Assembly: GCF_040683095.1 (NCBI RefSeq)
Contig: NZ_JBFBCI010000018.1
Span: 67,047 to 131,046, forward strand
DNA from: Sphaerisporangium sp040683095
Lineage (GTDB): Bacteria > Actinomycetota > Actinomycetes > Streptosporangiales > Streptosporangiaceae
Reading direction: 5' to 3'
Length of the DNA: 64,000 nucleotides
A program made the position numbers and the translations under genes. The notes beneath the pieces were generated by a model. It made no database searches, had not been told where the DNA came from, and saw only the letters and a program-made list of their open reading frames with translations. This document shows, piece by piece, positions 54,219 to 63,411 of the stretch. The stretch's first letter is position 1. Every line of letters starts with the position of its first letter.

Positions 54219-55097
54219 ATGACCATTATTAGTGTGATTCTCGCGGCCTTGGTCCTCGGCGCGGCATGGCTGGCGACGAGCGTGCGCATCATCCGGCAGT
54301 ACGAACGGGGCATCGTCTACCGGTTCGGGCGTGTGCGGGCGGCGGTCCGCGGACCCGGACTCGCACTGCTCCTGCCGGTCGCCGACCGCCTGGAGAAGGT
54401 CAACCTGCAGATCATCACGATGCCGGTGCCCGCCCAGGACGGCATCACCTGCGACAACGTGACGGTCCGCGTGGACGCCGTCGTCTACTTCAAGGTCGTC
54501 GACCCGATGCGGGTGGCCGTCGACGTGCAGGACTACATTTCCGCGATCGGCCAGGTCGCGCAGACCTCGCTGCGGTCGATCATCGGCAAGAGCGAGCTGG
54601 ACGACCTGCTGTCCAACCGCGAACAGCTCAACCAGGGCCTGGAGCTGATGATCGACAGCCCGGCGCTGGGCTGGGGCGTGCACATCGACCGCGTGGAGAT
54701 CAAGGATGTGGCGCTGCCGGAGACGATGAAACGGTCGATCGCCCGCCAGGCCGAAGCCGAGCGGGAGCGGCGGGCCCGCGTCATCACCGCCGACGGCGAG
54801 CTGCAGGCCTCGGCCAAGCTGAGCCAGGCCGCCGAGACGATGGCACAGCACCCGGCCGCGCTGGAACTGCGCCTGCTCCAGACCGTCGTCGAGGTCGCCG
54901 CCGAGAAGAACTCGACGCTCGTGCTGCCCTTCCCCGTGGAGCTGCTCAGGTTCCTGGAAAGACAGGCACCCGCCGAGCCCGGCCGGCCGGTCACCTCGTC
55001 CGGCACGGACGACGCCCCGCCGGTCCCTGTCGCACAGCACATCCCGGAGGCCCGCCAAGGCGAGCAGGCCACGCCCATCGGCGGATCGACCCGTTAG
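54219..55097 (+). CDS. slipin / SPFH-domain membrane protein
   Basis: 292 aa from ATG 54219. One N-terminal membrane segment (IISVILAALVLGAAWLATSV), then the SPFH domain with IVYRFGRVRAAVRGPGLALLLPVADRLEKVNLQIITM, VYFKVVDPMRVAVDVQDYI, and KRSIARQAEAERERRARVITADGE. Stomatin-like scaffold for membrane protease or microdomain organisation. Convergent and next to an orphan qcrB. Confidence 0.88.
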   Translation: MTIISVILAALVLGAAWLATSVRIIRQYERGIVYRFGRVRAAVRGPGLALLLPVADRLEKVNLQIITMPVPAQDGITCDNVTVRVDAVVYFKVVDPMRVAVDVQDYISAIGQVAQTSLRSIIGKSELDDLLSNREQLNQGLELMIDSPALGWGVHIDRVEIKDVALPETMKRSIARQAEAERERRARVITADGELQASAKLSQAAETMAQHPAALELRLLQTVVEVAAEKNSTLVLPFPVELLRFLERQAPAEPGRPVTSSGTDDAPPVPVAQHIPEARQGEQATPIGGSTR

Positions 55098-55117
55098 GAC
55101 CGGCCCGGTGGTCGCCG

Positions 55118-56773
55118 TCACCCGCTATGGCGGCCCGTCGCGGAGGAGCCGCGGATCTCCTTCGCCGGCCGTTCATGCCCCTTCTCGGGTGCCTCCGGCG
55201 CCTCCAGGGAGAAGGCTTCGCTCTCCCTCGCGTAGATGCCGCTGAGCTTGGCCCGCAGCCTGCCGAGCGGGTGCCGCATGACGTCCGGAGGCACGCCGTC
55301 CGCGGCGGCGGGGGCGGCCGGGATGGCGGGGATGCGCTTCTTGCCCCTCACCAGCTCCGCCAGATCCTCCGTCGGAGGAACGTGAACCTCGATGTACTCA
55401 CCGTTGGGCAGGCGCTTGATGACACCCGACTCCACTCCGTGGGCCAGCATCTCCAGATCCCTGCGCTGCAGGCCGACGCAGAGGCGGTAGGTGACGAAGT
55501 ACGCGAGCGCCGGTCCGAGGAAGATCAGGACCCGCCCGACCTTGGTGGTGGTGTACAGCGGGATGTGGTACGTCGCCGAGATCAAGTCATTGGCGCCCAT
55601 CACCATCAGCAACGTGTAGAACGTGATCGCCGTGACACCGATCGCGGTGCGGTGGGGGTTGTTGCGAGGCCGGTCGCACAGGTGATGTTCCCGTTCGTCC
55701 CCGGTGATCCAGTGTTCGGCGGCCGGGTACAGCAGCAGGCCGGTGAAGATGATCCCCATGGGCAGCAGGGCCGGGATGACCACGCTCAGCGGGATCGTGT
55801 ACCCTAGGAGGTTGATCTCCCAGGCCGGCATGAGCCGCAGCGAACCCTCCAGGAAGCCCATGTAGAAGTCGGGCTGCGACCCTGCGGAGATGTTGGCCGG
55901 GCTGTACGGGCCGAACAGCCAGATCGGGTTGATCTGGGCGAAGGCACTCAGCAGCGCCAGGGCGCCGAATGTGACCATGAAGAAGGCGCCGGACTTGATC
56001 ATGAAGGCCGGGAAGAACGGCGCGCCGACCACATTCGTCTCGGTGCGGCCCTTGCCCGGCATCTGGGTGTGCTTCTGCACCCACATCAGCATGAGGTGAG
56101 CGGAGATCAGCGCCAGCAGCAGGCCGGGGATCAGCAGGATGTGGATGGCGAAGAACCGCGTGATCACATCCTGCCCGGGATACTCGCCGCCGAACAGGAA
56201 GAACGAGAGGTACGTGCCCACCACCGGGATCCCGATCAACACCCCCTGGGTGATGCGCAGCCCGGCGCCCGAGAGCAGGTCGTCCGGCAGGGAGTACCCG
56301 GTCAGGCCCTCGGCGAGGGCAAGGACGAACAACAGCACGCCAATGGTCCAGTTGAGCTCGCGCGGCTTGCGATAGGCCCCGGTGAAGAACACGCGGAGCA
56401 TGTGCACCATCAAGCCCCCGACGAACAACAGCGCCGCCCAGTGGTGGATCTGCCGGATCAGCAGGCCGCCGCGCACGTCGAAGCTGATGTGCAGAGTGGA
56501 GGCGTAGGCCTCGGACATCCGCACGCCGATCAGCGGCTGGTAGGGGCCGTTGTAGACGACCTCGCCCATGCTCGGCTTGAACCAGAAAGTCAGGAACGTA
56601 CCGGTGAGCAGCAGGATGATGAACGAGTAGAGCGCGACCTCACCGAGCAGGAACGACCAGTGGTCCGGGAAGACCTTGCGGAGGTTCCGCTTGAACCACT
56701 GCCCCGCCCCCAGACGGTCGTCGATGAATCTCGCGCGCTCCGCGAGGACCTTCGGCGTCCTGTCGAGAGTCAT
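55118..56773 (-). CDS. qcrB: cytochrome bc1 subunit b (QcrB), orphan copy
   Basis: 551 aa, actinobacterial length. Heme-ligand His pairs in QIHHWAALLFVGGLMVHMLRVFF and FFAIHILLIPGLLLALISAHLMLMWVQ; several membrane helices and a C-terminal soluble tail. Electron carrier from menaquinol to cytochrome c. The partners qcrA and qcrC, normally in the same operon, are not beside it, so this is probably a second copy. Confidence 0.9.
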   Translation of the reverse strand: MTLDRTPKVLAERARFIDDRLGAGQWFKRNLRKVFPDHWSFLLGEVALYSFIILLLTGTFLTFWFKPSMGEVVYNGPYQPLIGVRMSEAYASTLHISFDVRGGLLIRQIHHWAALLFVGGLMVHMLRVFFTGAYRKPRELNWTIGVLLFVLALAEGLTGYSLPDDLLSGAGLRITQGVLIGIPVVGTYLSFFLFGGEYPGQDVITRFFAIHILLIPGLLLALISAHLMLMWVQKHTQMPGKGRTETNVVGAPFFPAFMIKSGAFFMVTFGALALLSAFAQINPIWLFGPYSPANISAGSQPDFYMGFLEGSLRLMPAWEINLLGYTIPLSVVIPALLPMGIIFTGLLLYPAAEHWITGDEREHHLCDRPRNNPHRTAIGVTAITFYTLLMVMGANDLISATYHIPLYTTTKVGRVLIFLGPALAYFVTYRLCVGLQRRDLEMLAHGVESGVIKRLPNGEYIEVHVPPTEDLAELVRGKKRIPAIPAAPAAADGVPPDVMRHPLGRLRAKLSGIYARESEAFSLEAPEAPEKGHERPAKEIRGSSATGRHSG

Positions 56774-56914
56774 GCCCGCCCCCCTAGCCCCGGCGTCCCC
56801 TCACGCCCTCGGCAGGAGCATCCCCGCGTCGCCTCGGGCGGCACAGCCGTCAGTGCATACCACGCTACGCTTCGCACACGCGTGGCATTCGAGCAGGTCA
56901 ACAGGGCAGGTCAA

Positions 56915-56947
56915 AAGGGCAGCGGCCGTCTCGGTGCCGCTGCCCTT
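56915..56947 (-). terminator. intrinsic terminator of aceE
   Basis: Stem AAGGGCAGCGGC (56915-56926) pairs with GCCGCTGCCCTT (56936-56947); reading the minus strand the stem is followed by TTTTGA, a T-rich tract. It ends the aceE transcript, which stops at 57005. Confidence 0.8.
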
Positions 56948-56956
56948 CCCGCGTAA

Positions 56957-57031
56957 CAGCTCGTACGACGCCCGGGCCTTGTCACAGCCCGTACGACGGA
57001 CTGGTCACAGCCCGTACGACGCCCGGGCCTT
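56957..57031. repeat. duplicated aceE 3' end
   Basis: Three copies of the last codons of aceE: A (56957-56980, CGTACGACGCCCGGGCCTT), B (56984-56999, CACAGCCCGTACGACG), C (57006-57031, the genuine 3' end with the stop). The copies extend past the stop, between the gene and its terminator. Confidence 0.75.
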
Positions 57032-59674
57032 CTGAACGGCCTCCGGCTTGACCTCGCCGCGCCGGGCCAGGGCCGCGAGCGCCGCGACCACGATGGACTC
57101 CGGGTCCACCCCGAAGTGGCGGCGGGCCGCCTCGCGCGTGTCGGAGAGGCCGAAGCCGTCCGTGCCGATCGAGTGCCAGTCCTGCGGCACCCACTGGCTG
57201 ATCTGGTCCGGGACCGCCCGCATCCAGTCACTGACCGCGAGCACCGGCCCGGCCGCGCCTTCCAGGGCACGCGTGACGTACGGGACGCGGTCCTCGCCCT
57301 TCAGCCGGTCCTCGTCGCAGGCCAGGGCGTCGCGGCGCAGCTCGCTCCAGGAGGTCGCGGACCACACGTCGGCGGCCACGCCCCAGTCGCGGGCGAGGAG
57401 CCGCTGGGCCTCGAGGATCCAGTGAATGGCGGTGCCGGAGGCGAGGAGCTGCAGGCGCGGCGCGTCCTCGGGCAGGCCCTCGGCCTCCTGGAAGCGGTAG
57501 AGGCCCTTGACGATCCCCTCCTCCACCCCGTGCGGCATGGCGGGCTGGACCTTGGGCTCGTTGTAGACCGTGAGGTAGTAGAAGACGTCCTCCGCGTCCG
57601 GCCCGTACATCCGGCGCAGACCGTCACGGATGATCACGGCCACCTCGTACGCGAAGGCCGGGTCGTAGGCGAGCGCCGCCGGGTTTGTGGAGGCGATCAG
57701 GTGCGAGTGGCCGTCCGCGTGCTGGAGGCCCTCGCCCGTCATCGTCGTACGTCCCGCGGTCGCGCCGATCAGGAAGCCGCGGCCGAGCTGGTCGGCGAGC
57801 GCCCACATCTGGTCGGCCGTCCGCTGCCAGCCGAACATCGAGTAGAAGATGTAGAACGGGATCATCGGCTCGCCGTGGGTGGCGTACGACGTGGCGGCGG
57901 CCGTGAAGTCGGCCATCGAACCGGCCTCGGTGATCCCCTCGTTGAGGATCTGGCCGTTCGTGGCCTCCTTGTAGTACATGAGCATGTCGCGGTCGACCGG
58001 ATCGTAGGTCTGGCCCGGCGGGGAGTAGATCCCGGCGCTCGGGAAGAGCGACTCCATGCCGAAGGTGCGGGCCTCGTCCGGGACGATCGGCACCCAGCGC
58101 CGGCCGGTCTCCTCTTCCCGCATCAGGTCCTTGACCAGGCGGACGAAGGCCATCGTCGTCGCGATCTCCTGGCTGCCCGACCCCTTGGCCAGGGCCTCGA
58201 ACGGCTTGGCCGGCGGCTCGGGCAACGCCACCGGGTGGACCGTGCGGGCCGGGGCGGGGCCGCCCAGAGCGGCCCGGCGCTCCTGGAGGTAGCGCACCTC
58301 CGGCGAGCCGGCGCCCGGGTGGACGTACGGCACGACGTCCTCGTCCAGCCTGCCGTCGGGGATGGGGAGTTCGAGCAGGTCGCGCATGGCGCGGAACTGC
58401 TTGCCCGTCAGCTTCTTCATCTGGTGGTTCGCGTTGCGCGACTCGAAGCCGGATCCGAGCGTGTGGCCCTTGACCGTTTGGGCGAGGACAACGGTCGGCG
58501 CGCCGCGGTGCTCGACCGCGGCACGGTAGGCGGCGTACACCTTACGCGGCTCGTGGCCCGCCCGGGAGGTGTGGAAGCACTCGACGATCTTCGCGTCGGT
58601 CAGTGCCTTGGCCATCTCGGCGAGCGCCGGGTCGGCGCCGAAGAAGTGCTCGCGGATGTAGGCGGCGTCGCGGGTCGCGTACGTCTGGAACTGGCCGTCG
58701 GGGACCTCGCGCAGCCGTCGTACGAGCGCCCCCGTGCTGTCGAGCGCGAACAACTCGTCCCAGGCCGAGCCCCAGAGGGCCTTGATCACGTTCCAGCCCG
58801 CCGCGCGGAACCGCGCCTCCAGCTCCTGGACGATCTTGAAGTTCGCGCGTACCGGACCGTCGAGCCGCTGCAGGTTGCAGTTGATCACGAAGGTCAGATT
58901 GTCCAGGCCCTCGCGACCGGCGAGGGCGAGCGCGGCGGTCGACTCGGGCTCGTCCATCTCGCCGTCACCCAGGAACGCCCATACATGGGAGCCCGAGGTG
59001 TCCTTGATGCCGCGGTGCTGCAGATAGCGGTTGAACCGCGCCTGGTAGATCGCCGCCAGCGGGCCCAGGCCCATCGACACGGTCGGGAACTCCCAGAGCC
59101 AGGGCAGCCGGCGCGGGTGCGGGTAGGAAGGTAGGCCGTCGCCGCCCGCCTCCCGCCGGAAGTGGTCGAGGTGCTCCTCGGTGAGCCGTCCGTCGAGGAA
59201 GGCCCGGGCGTAGATGCCGGGGGAGGCGTGCCCCTGGATGAAGAGCTGGTCCCCGGAGCCGTCGGCCTCCTTGCCACGGAAGAAGTGCTGGAAACCGATC
59301 TCGTAGAGCCAGGCGGCGGAGGCGAAGGTGGCGATATGGCCCCCCAGGCCCTGGCGGCTGCCCCGGGTCACCATGGCCGCGGCGTTCCAGCGGTTCCAGG
59401 CGGTGATACGCCGCTCCATCGCCTCGTCGCCGGGGAACTCCGGCTCGGCGGCCGTGGGGATGGTGTTGACGTAGTCGGTCTCCAGCAGCTTCGGCAGCGC
59501 GAGGCCGATCCCCTCGGCGTGCTCGAGGGTGCGGCGCATGAGGTAGGCGGCGCGGTCCGACCCGGCGGCCTCGGTCACCGCGTCCAGTGAGGCCGCCCAC
59601 TCGGCGGTCTCCTCCGGGTCGCGGTCGGGGAGCTGGTCGAGGGCGCTCGGCTGGGTGCGCATTGCGTCGCTCAT
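57005..59674 (-). CDS. aceE: pyruvate dehydrogenase E1 component (homodimeric)
   Basis: 889 aa from ATG 59674. Thiamine-diphosphate motif FLGDGEMDEPES, HIATFASAAWLYEIGFQHFF, ANHQMKKLTGKQFRAMRD and the C-terminal transketolase-like region. Decarboxylates pyruvate to feed acetyl-CoA. No E2 or E3 gene is adjacent, as is usual in actinobacteria. Promoter with a perfect 17-bp palindrome upstream and a divergent-side GntR regulator gene nearby suggest control by that protein. Confidence 0.95.
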   Translation of the reverse strand: MSDAMRTQPSALDQLPDRDPEETAEWAASLDAVTEAAGSDRAAYLMRRTLEHAEGIGLALPKLLETDYVNTIPTAAEPEFPGDEAMERRITAWNRWNAAAMVTRGSRQGLGGHIATFASAAWLYEIGFQHFFRGKEADGSGDQLFIQGHASPGIYARAFLDGRLTEEHLDHFRREAGGDGLPSYPHPRRLPWLWEFPTVSMGLGPLAAIYQARFNRYLQHRGIKDTSGSHVWAFLGDGEMDEPESTAALALAGREGLDNLTFVINCNLQRLDGPVRANFKIVQELEARFRAAGWNVIKALWGSAWDELFALDSTGALVRRLREVPDGQFQTYATRDAAYIREHFFGADPALAEMAKALTDAKIVECFHTSRAGHEPRKVYAAYRAAVEHRGAPTVVLAQTVKGHTLGSGFESRNANHQMKKLTGKQFRAMRDLLELPIPDGRLDEDVVPYVHPGAGSPEVRYLQERRAALGGPAPARTVHPVALPEPPAKPFEALAKGSGSQEIATTMAFVRLVKDLMREEETGRRWVPIVPDEARTFGMESLFPSAGIYSPPGQTYDPVDRDMLMYYKEATNGQILNEGITEAGSMADFTAAATSYATHGEPMIPFYIFYSMFGWQRTADQMWALADQLGRGFLIGATAGRTTMTGEGLQHADGHSHLIASTNPAALAYDPAFAYEVAVIIRDGLRRMYGPDAEDVFYYLTVYNEPKVQPAMPHGVEEGIVKGLYRFQEAEGLPEDAPRLQLLASGTAIHWILEAQRLLARDWGVAADVWSATSWSELRRDALACDEDRLKGEDRVPYVTRALEGAAGPVLAVSDWMRAVPDQISQWVPQDWHSIGTDGFGLSDTREAARRHFGVDPESIVVAALAALARRGEVKPEAVQKARASYGL

Positions 59675-59773
59675 GGGTTCGCCTTCCAAGTGGCCCGCAC
59701 CTCGTGGGAGGGCGAGACGGTGAGAAAGGTGCCCTGCCATCCGGGCAGGGCGGGGCCGGTAGGCCCGCCGACC

Positions 59774-59802
59774 ACTGTACGTCTGATCGATGATCGATCA
59801 AA
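59774..59802 (-). promoter_or_regulatory. aceE promoter with 17-bp palindromic operator
   Basis: TGATCGATGATCGATCA (59784-59800) is a perfect 8-1-8 palindrome. On the minus strand a -35 TTGATC (59802-59797), a 16-bp spacer and a -10 TACAGT (59779-59774) surround it, so a bound repressor would block polymerase. The adjacent GntR/FadR-type protein is the obvious candidate binder. Confidence 0.65.
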
Positions 59803-59924
59803 ATACTCTGGGCAAATTTCGCGAGAAGGAAAGGAAGGCGATATTTTCCGCCACCCGCCGGGTCTCCGGCGCCGGGCGTCAGGCCGATCTCGCGCCCCTC
59901 AGACCCCGGCGGCCGGGCGCAGAG

Positions 59925-60058
59925 GCACGCAAGGCATCGAGCACGCAAGGCATCGAGCGCGCAGGGCATCGAGGCGCGCAGGACTCAGGCCTCGGCCGCT
60001 GGGCGAAGAGGCGGGTCGGGCTCAGGCCTCGGCCGTCGGGCGTCGAGGCGCGCAGGCC
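59925..60058. repeat. degenerate tandem repeats around the GntR 3' end
   Basis: Three 16-bp units GCACGCAAGGCATCGA (59925-59940, 59941-59956; variant 59957-59972) and a partial fourth, followed by two related 38-bp units (59983-60020 and 60021-60058) each starting CTCAGGCCTCGGCCG. The second 38-bp unit contains the stop codon of the regulator gene; the first duplicates it. Confidence 0.75.
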
Positions 60059-60660
60059 AGCACATGCCGCTTGACCAGCTCGCCCACGTGCGGATCCCGC
60101 CGCCGGAAGGCCTCGACCACCGCCTCGTGCTCCTCCGCGTACGACTGCTGGTGGGTGCCCAGCCAGCGGATGGAGAGCGCCGTCCACACCTCGATGCCGA
60201 GCGCCTCCCAGGTGTGCAGCAGCACGGCGTTCCCCGACGCGCGCACCAGCTCCCGATGGAAGGCCACCGTATGCCGCACCTGGGCCTCGGCGTCGCTCCT
60301 GCGGTCGGCCTCGTACAGCGCGGCGACCTCGGGCTCCAGGACCGAGACGTCCTCGCCCAGCCGGGGTGCGGCCAGCTCGGCGGCGATCTGCTCCAGTCCC
60401 GCCCGCACCGGGTAGATCTCCTCCAGGTCGGCCACGGTGAGATCGCGCACCCGGACGCCCTTGTTCGGCGCCGACTCGATCAGCCGCAGCGTCTCCAACT
60501 CCCGCAGCGCCTCCCGGACGGGCGTCTGGCTGACCTCCAGCTCGACGGCGATCCGCCGCTCCACGATGCGCTCGCCCGGCTTCCAGCGCCCGCTGACGAT
60601 CCCCTCCACGATGAACTCGCGGATCTGCTGGCGAAGCGAATGGACGACGGGCGAGGCCAT
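60022..60660 (-). CDS. GntR/FadR family regulator, probable controller of aceE
   Basis: 212 aa from ATG 60660 (GGAG upstream). wHTH with IVEGIVSGRWKPGERIVERRIAVELEVSQTPVREALRELETLRLIES, then an FCD domain (YPVRAGLEQIAAELAAPRL; ... VRHTVAFHRELVRASGN ... AVVEAFRRRDPHVGELVKRHV) with the metal-ligand Asp/His pattern. Such regulators sense carboxylates; aceE control is suggested by gene order and the palindrome. The 3' end lies inside a tandem repeat block. Confidence 0.88.
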   Translation of the reverse strand: MASPVVHSLRQQIREFIVEGIVSGRWKPGERIVERRIAVELEVSQTPVREALRELETLRLIESAPNKGVRVRDLTVADLEEIYPVRAGLEQIAAELAAPRLGEDVSVLEPEVAALYEADRRSDAEAQVRHTVAFHRELVRASGNAVLLHTWEALGIEVWTALSIRWLGTHQQSYAEEHEAVVEAFRRRDPHVGELVKRHVLACAPRRPTAEA

Positions 60661-61275
60661 GGGCGCTCCTTGGAAGATCGGCGCCTGCCCGGCCCAAGCG
60701 GCCGGGCCCCGCGCCGGGTCCGCCGGACCGCAACGGCGGACCCGGCCGAGGTGGTTCGGTGAGCGGTCATTCTGATACTGAGCGTAGTACGACCGGCCCT
60801 CCCGTCCGGGCGCCAGCCGTACCACAGACGGAGGCCGACGACGAGCATCTGCGCCTGCTGAACCTGCCGGCCTGTCGATCAGCCGGGTTGTCGAGGCGGA
60901 GGGATCGCCGACCCGCGAGATTCGGGGTCTTGGTGAAGGGTTTCGGCCGGGAGAAGGTCCGGAAGCTGCTCGGAATGGCGGTCTGGGAGGTGGAGCTCGC
61001 GGTGGACGGCGAAGTCTGGCGCGATCTTGCCGCACCCCAATCCGCCTCTTCTGGTGAAAGCGAGAATCCATGACTCCCCAGGAAGCCACTGGGCGGGCTT
61101 AGTTGAACGCCGGGAGCGGCCCACAGCCAGCCTCCCGGCGCATCGCAAGCTAACAGGGACCCCTCGGCCTGGGACCGCTGATGTAGATGCGGTGTCAGTG
61201 AACCGACGCTGGTCTTCCCCTCTTATCGAAAGCCGCTTACCGTGACCGTTAACCACGGTCGATCCGGAGACGTCC
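60661..61275. other. gene-free region with possible decayed sequence
   Basis: About 615 bases. Open frames here have no motifs, no RBS and compete on both strands, so no gene is called. Right part (61030-61260) is less GC-rich than average. A palindrome ACCGTGACCGTTAACCACGGT (61239-61259) lies directly before the following gene and may be its operator. Confidence 0.45.
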
Positions 61276-62208
61276 ATGGACTTTGCGGTCTGGCTGAGCG
61301 GTTTGATGGCTCTTGCGGGAGTCGGGTTGGGCAGTCTGCGGGCGCGAGATCGGGCCTGGAAGCGCGAGAAACAACGACGCCGGCGAGACGTAGCACGCCG
61401 CGCGACCGTCCACACGCCATCCGCGTCCTCGCCCGCGTCTCGATCCGCCAGAAGACTCGCTCTCTTGGCCCTTGTGCTCCCACTCGCCGGATGCTACCCC
61501 GCCAAGGCGGTGCCCCTGACGGGCCAGAATCTGCGGCCGGTGGGCACAGTCCGATTCCTGATCTCCGCAAGAGGGGAGGTGTCCGTGTTCGGCTCGCAGG
61601 CACTGTCCGTCAGGGCCGCGGACCCGGCCCGCGCCAGGACAGCCGGACTGCGGCGCGTGGAGCTGAAGACCTCGCGCGGATCGGCCTTCTACGACCTCGC
61701 GACGGATCGCCCGCTCTACAAGGTCGCCAACGGCTCCTACCGGCCCGCCCCGGACCCGCTGTCCTACACGATCAAGCCGGGCCGGACCGCATCCGTCGCG
61801 CTGGTCGACGACTCCAGCGAACCGATCCGCCTAAGTGTCGACATGCACTACGGCGCGTACCCCAACGCGATCGACTTCGACGACGGCCTCGAAGGATACC
61901 GCGAAGACCCGGGCGTGGACGTCCTACGCGAAGATAATCCACACGGCTTCCTTTGGCTGGGCTTTGGCAGTCACTTCACCCCGCTGAATGGCGCCTTGGT
62001 CGGCCGCACCGACCAACCCGACGTGCCCTCCCTCGCACTGCCCCCGGACCGCTGGTTCTCCACCGAGATCATCCTCGACAACGAGGACTCCGTCTGCGTC
62101 CGCACCGCTGAGGGCCGCTTCGGTATGCTCGATCCCGTTCCCCCGGCCGGCCCGGACGACTTCCGCGTCATGCCCGCGCACTCCTGGCAGACCTCTCCGG
62201 AAGGGTGA
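61276..62208 (+). CDS. lipoprotein-like protein of unknown function
   Basis: 310 aa. A hydrophobic N-terminal segment (MDFAVWLSGLMALAGVGLGSL) and then, after a basic stretch, a second hydrophobic run ending in a lipobox-like LVLPLAGCYPAKA at about 72. The soluble part is beta-rich with no recognised domain. The double hydrophobic start is odd: an internal start may be the true one, or the protein spans twice. Single gene, no operon. Confidence 0.6.
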   Translation: MDFAVWLSGLMALAGVGLGSLRARDRAWKREKQRRRRDVARRATVHTPSASSPASRSARRLALLALVLPLAGCYPAKAVPLTGQNLRPVGTVRFLISARGEVSVFGSQALSVRAADPARARTAGLRRVELKTSRGSAFYDLATDRPLYKVANGSYRPAPDPLSYTIKPGRTASVALVDDSSEPIRLSVDMHYGAYPNAIDFDDGLEGYREDPGVDVLREDNPHGFLWLGFGSHFTPLNGALVGRTDQPDVPSLALPPDRWFSTEIILDNEDSVCVRTAEGRFGMLDPVPPAGPDDFRVMPAHSWQTSPEG

Positions 62209-62302
62209 ACCCGGCCGAGGATCTCGGTAAGCCGCTCGACGAGTTGCTGGTGCGGCACTTCGAGGTACGGGCGAACGGCGTGCTGGCCCTAAGAGGTGGT
62301 CT

Positions 62303-62551
62303 TCAATCCCCTTTTGATGATCTTCGATTGCCCTTGCCGAGGTTCAATTTGGTGCGCGCCGCCCCTTGTCGGTCCTGGGTCATGGGGGCGGCCACCCAGC
62401 GGTTCAGATCGGAGTGCCGCTGGGAGCGGCGGGCCGACGCCGGATTGAAGCGATACCACACGCGGGGGTACCCGTGCTTTACGACGGGGGGACGGACGGC
62501 GGCGCCCGCGTTTGAATTCGCAAGGCGGTGCCGCCGGGCTCCCGGCGGCAC
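62303..62551 (-). CDS. possible 82-aa basic protein (weak)
   Basis: Open frame rich in Arg with WYRFNPASARRSQRHSDLNRWVAAP and KLNLGKG; no RBS or family evident. It could be a small basic protein or chance. The next gene (NYN protein) is on the same strand 10 bp upstream in transcription order, which is the main argument in favour. Confidence 0.3.
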   Translation of the reverse strand: MPPGARRHRLANSNAGAAVRPPVVKHGYPRVWYRFNPASARRSQRHSDLNRWVAAPMTQDRQGAARTKLNLGKGNRRSSKGD

Positions 62552-62562
62552 CAGTCGTGGTT

Positions 62563-63102
62563 TCAGGCGGCGTGCAGTGCGGGTGGCTCGAGGCAGACGA
62601 CATCGGGGACGATGGCGGCCAGGTGGCGGCTGAGAGAGCCGCGGCGTGAGACGACCGTCACGTGCAGCCCGGCTTCCGTCAACCAGTCGGCGAGGTTGAC
62701 GAAGTAGCCATCCCCAGACCCGATGATCACGCGCTCGAACCGCAGGTCAATGCGGTCGTCGTACGCCGACTCGACCAGTGCCCGGTCGGCGCCGTCGGGA
62801 CCGGAGCGTGCGAGCAGTCGCACTCCTCGGAAGGCGATTCCGACCGCCAGGAGCGCGGTGTGGTTGACGGCCACGACGTAGTGATCCATCGCTCCTATGG
62901 GGACCAGCGACTCGTAGATGGTCATGACCTCCTCGACCTCGCAGGTCGTGGGGCGGGTAGAGCCCACGAGGTTCTCGATGTCGATCAGGTGCATGGCCCG
63001 GCCCTGCCGCAGCGACTCCTGGTGCTCCAGGCGACGGGACCGGCGGCTCGTCCGCGACGTGCGGGAGCGGAACTCGTCCAGGTGCGTGACGGGGGTGATC
63101 AC
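62563..63102 (-). CDS. NYN-domain (PIN-like) protein
   Basis: 179 aa. PIN-like fold with IDIENLVGSTRP (first Asp), an AVNHTALLAVGIAF helix, ARSGPDGADRALVESAYDD and a C-terminal ERVIIGSGDGYFVNLADWLTEAGLHVTVVS containing the Asp pair. NYN proteins are RNA-processing endonucleases. The first about 35 residues are Arg/Ser-rich, possibly RNA-binding or disordered; an internal ATG near MHLIDIENL is an alternative start. Confidence 0.83.
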   Translation of the reverse strand: MITPVTHLDEFRSRTSRTSRRSRRLEHQESLRQGRAMHLIDIENLVGSTRPTTCEVEEVMTIYESLVPIGAMDHYVVAVNHTALLAVGIAFRGVRLLARSGPDGADRALVESAYDDRIDLRFERVIIGSGDGYFVNLADWLTEAGLHVTVVSRRGSLSRHLAAIVPDVVCLEPPALHAA

Positions 63103-63411
63103 GATACGCGTCTTTCCATCAGCGTCGTGTGCGTGGATCTACATTAGAACACATGTGAACTCAATCCACGACAGTCTGATGAGATGACGTGATTCTGCGG
63201 TCCAGGATGGCTGTGTGAACGGTGCGCCGAGGTCCCCGTGAGAGGGACGAAGACCCGGCCGTGAGGCCGCGCCGGGCGCTGACCTCTCCATCCCACATCC
63301 GGACATCGCGTCGTCGGGGCGCGCCGGATTTCCCTTATCGGTTGGCTATTAATTGCCGTGACAGGTCGTCACTTAATTAGGCATAGATTATCATGTTTCT
63401 TATTGCGTGAT
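63103..63411. other. intergenic region between NYN gene and the DUF6879 pair
   Basis: About 310 bases without a supported gene. AT-richer stretches at 63140-63180 and 63345-63400 suit promoters. No terminator or strong repeat seen. Confidence 0.45.

Noticed and set aside
60759..61245. Short open frames on both strands in the gap after the GntR gene
   Set aside because: No motifs, RBS or consistent frame; composition suggests noncoding or decayed sequence.
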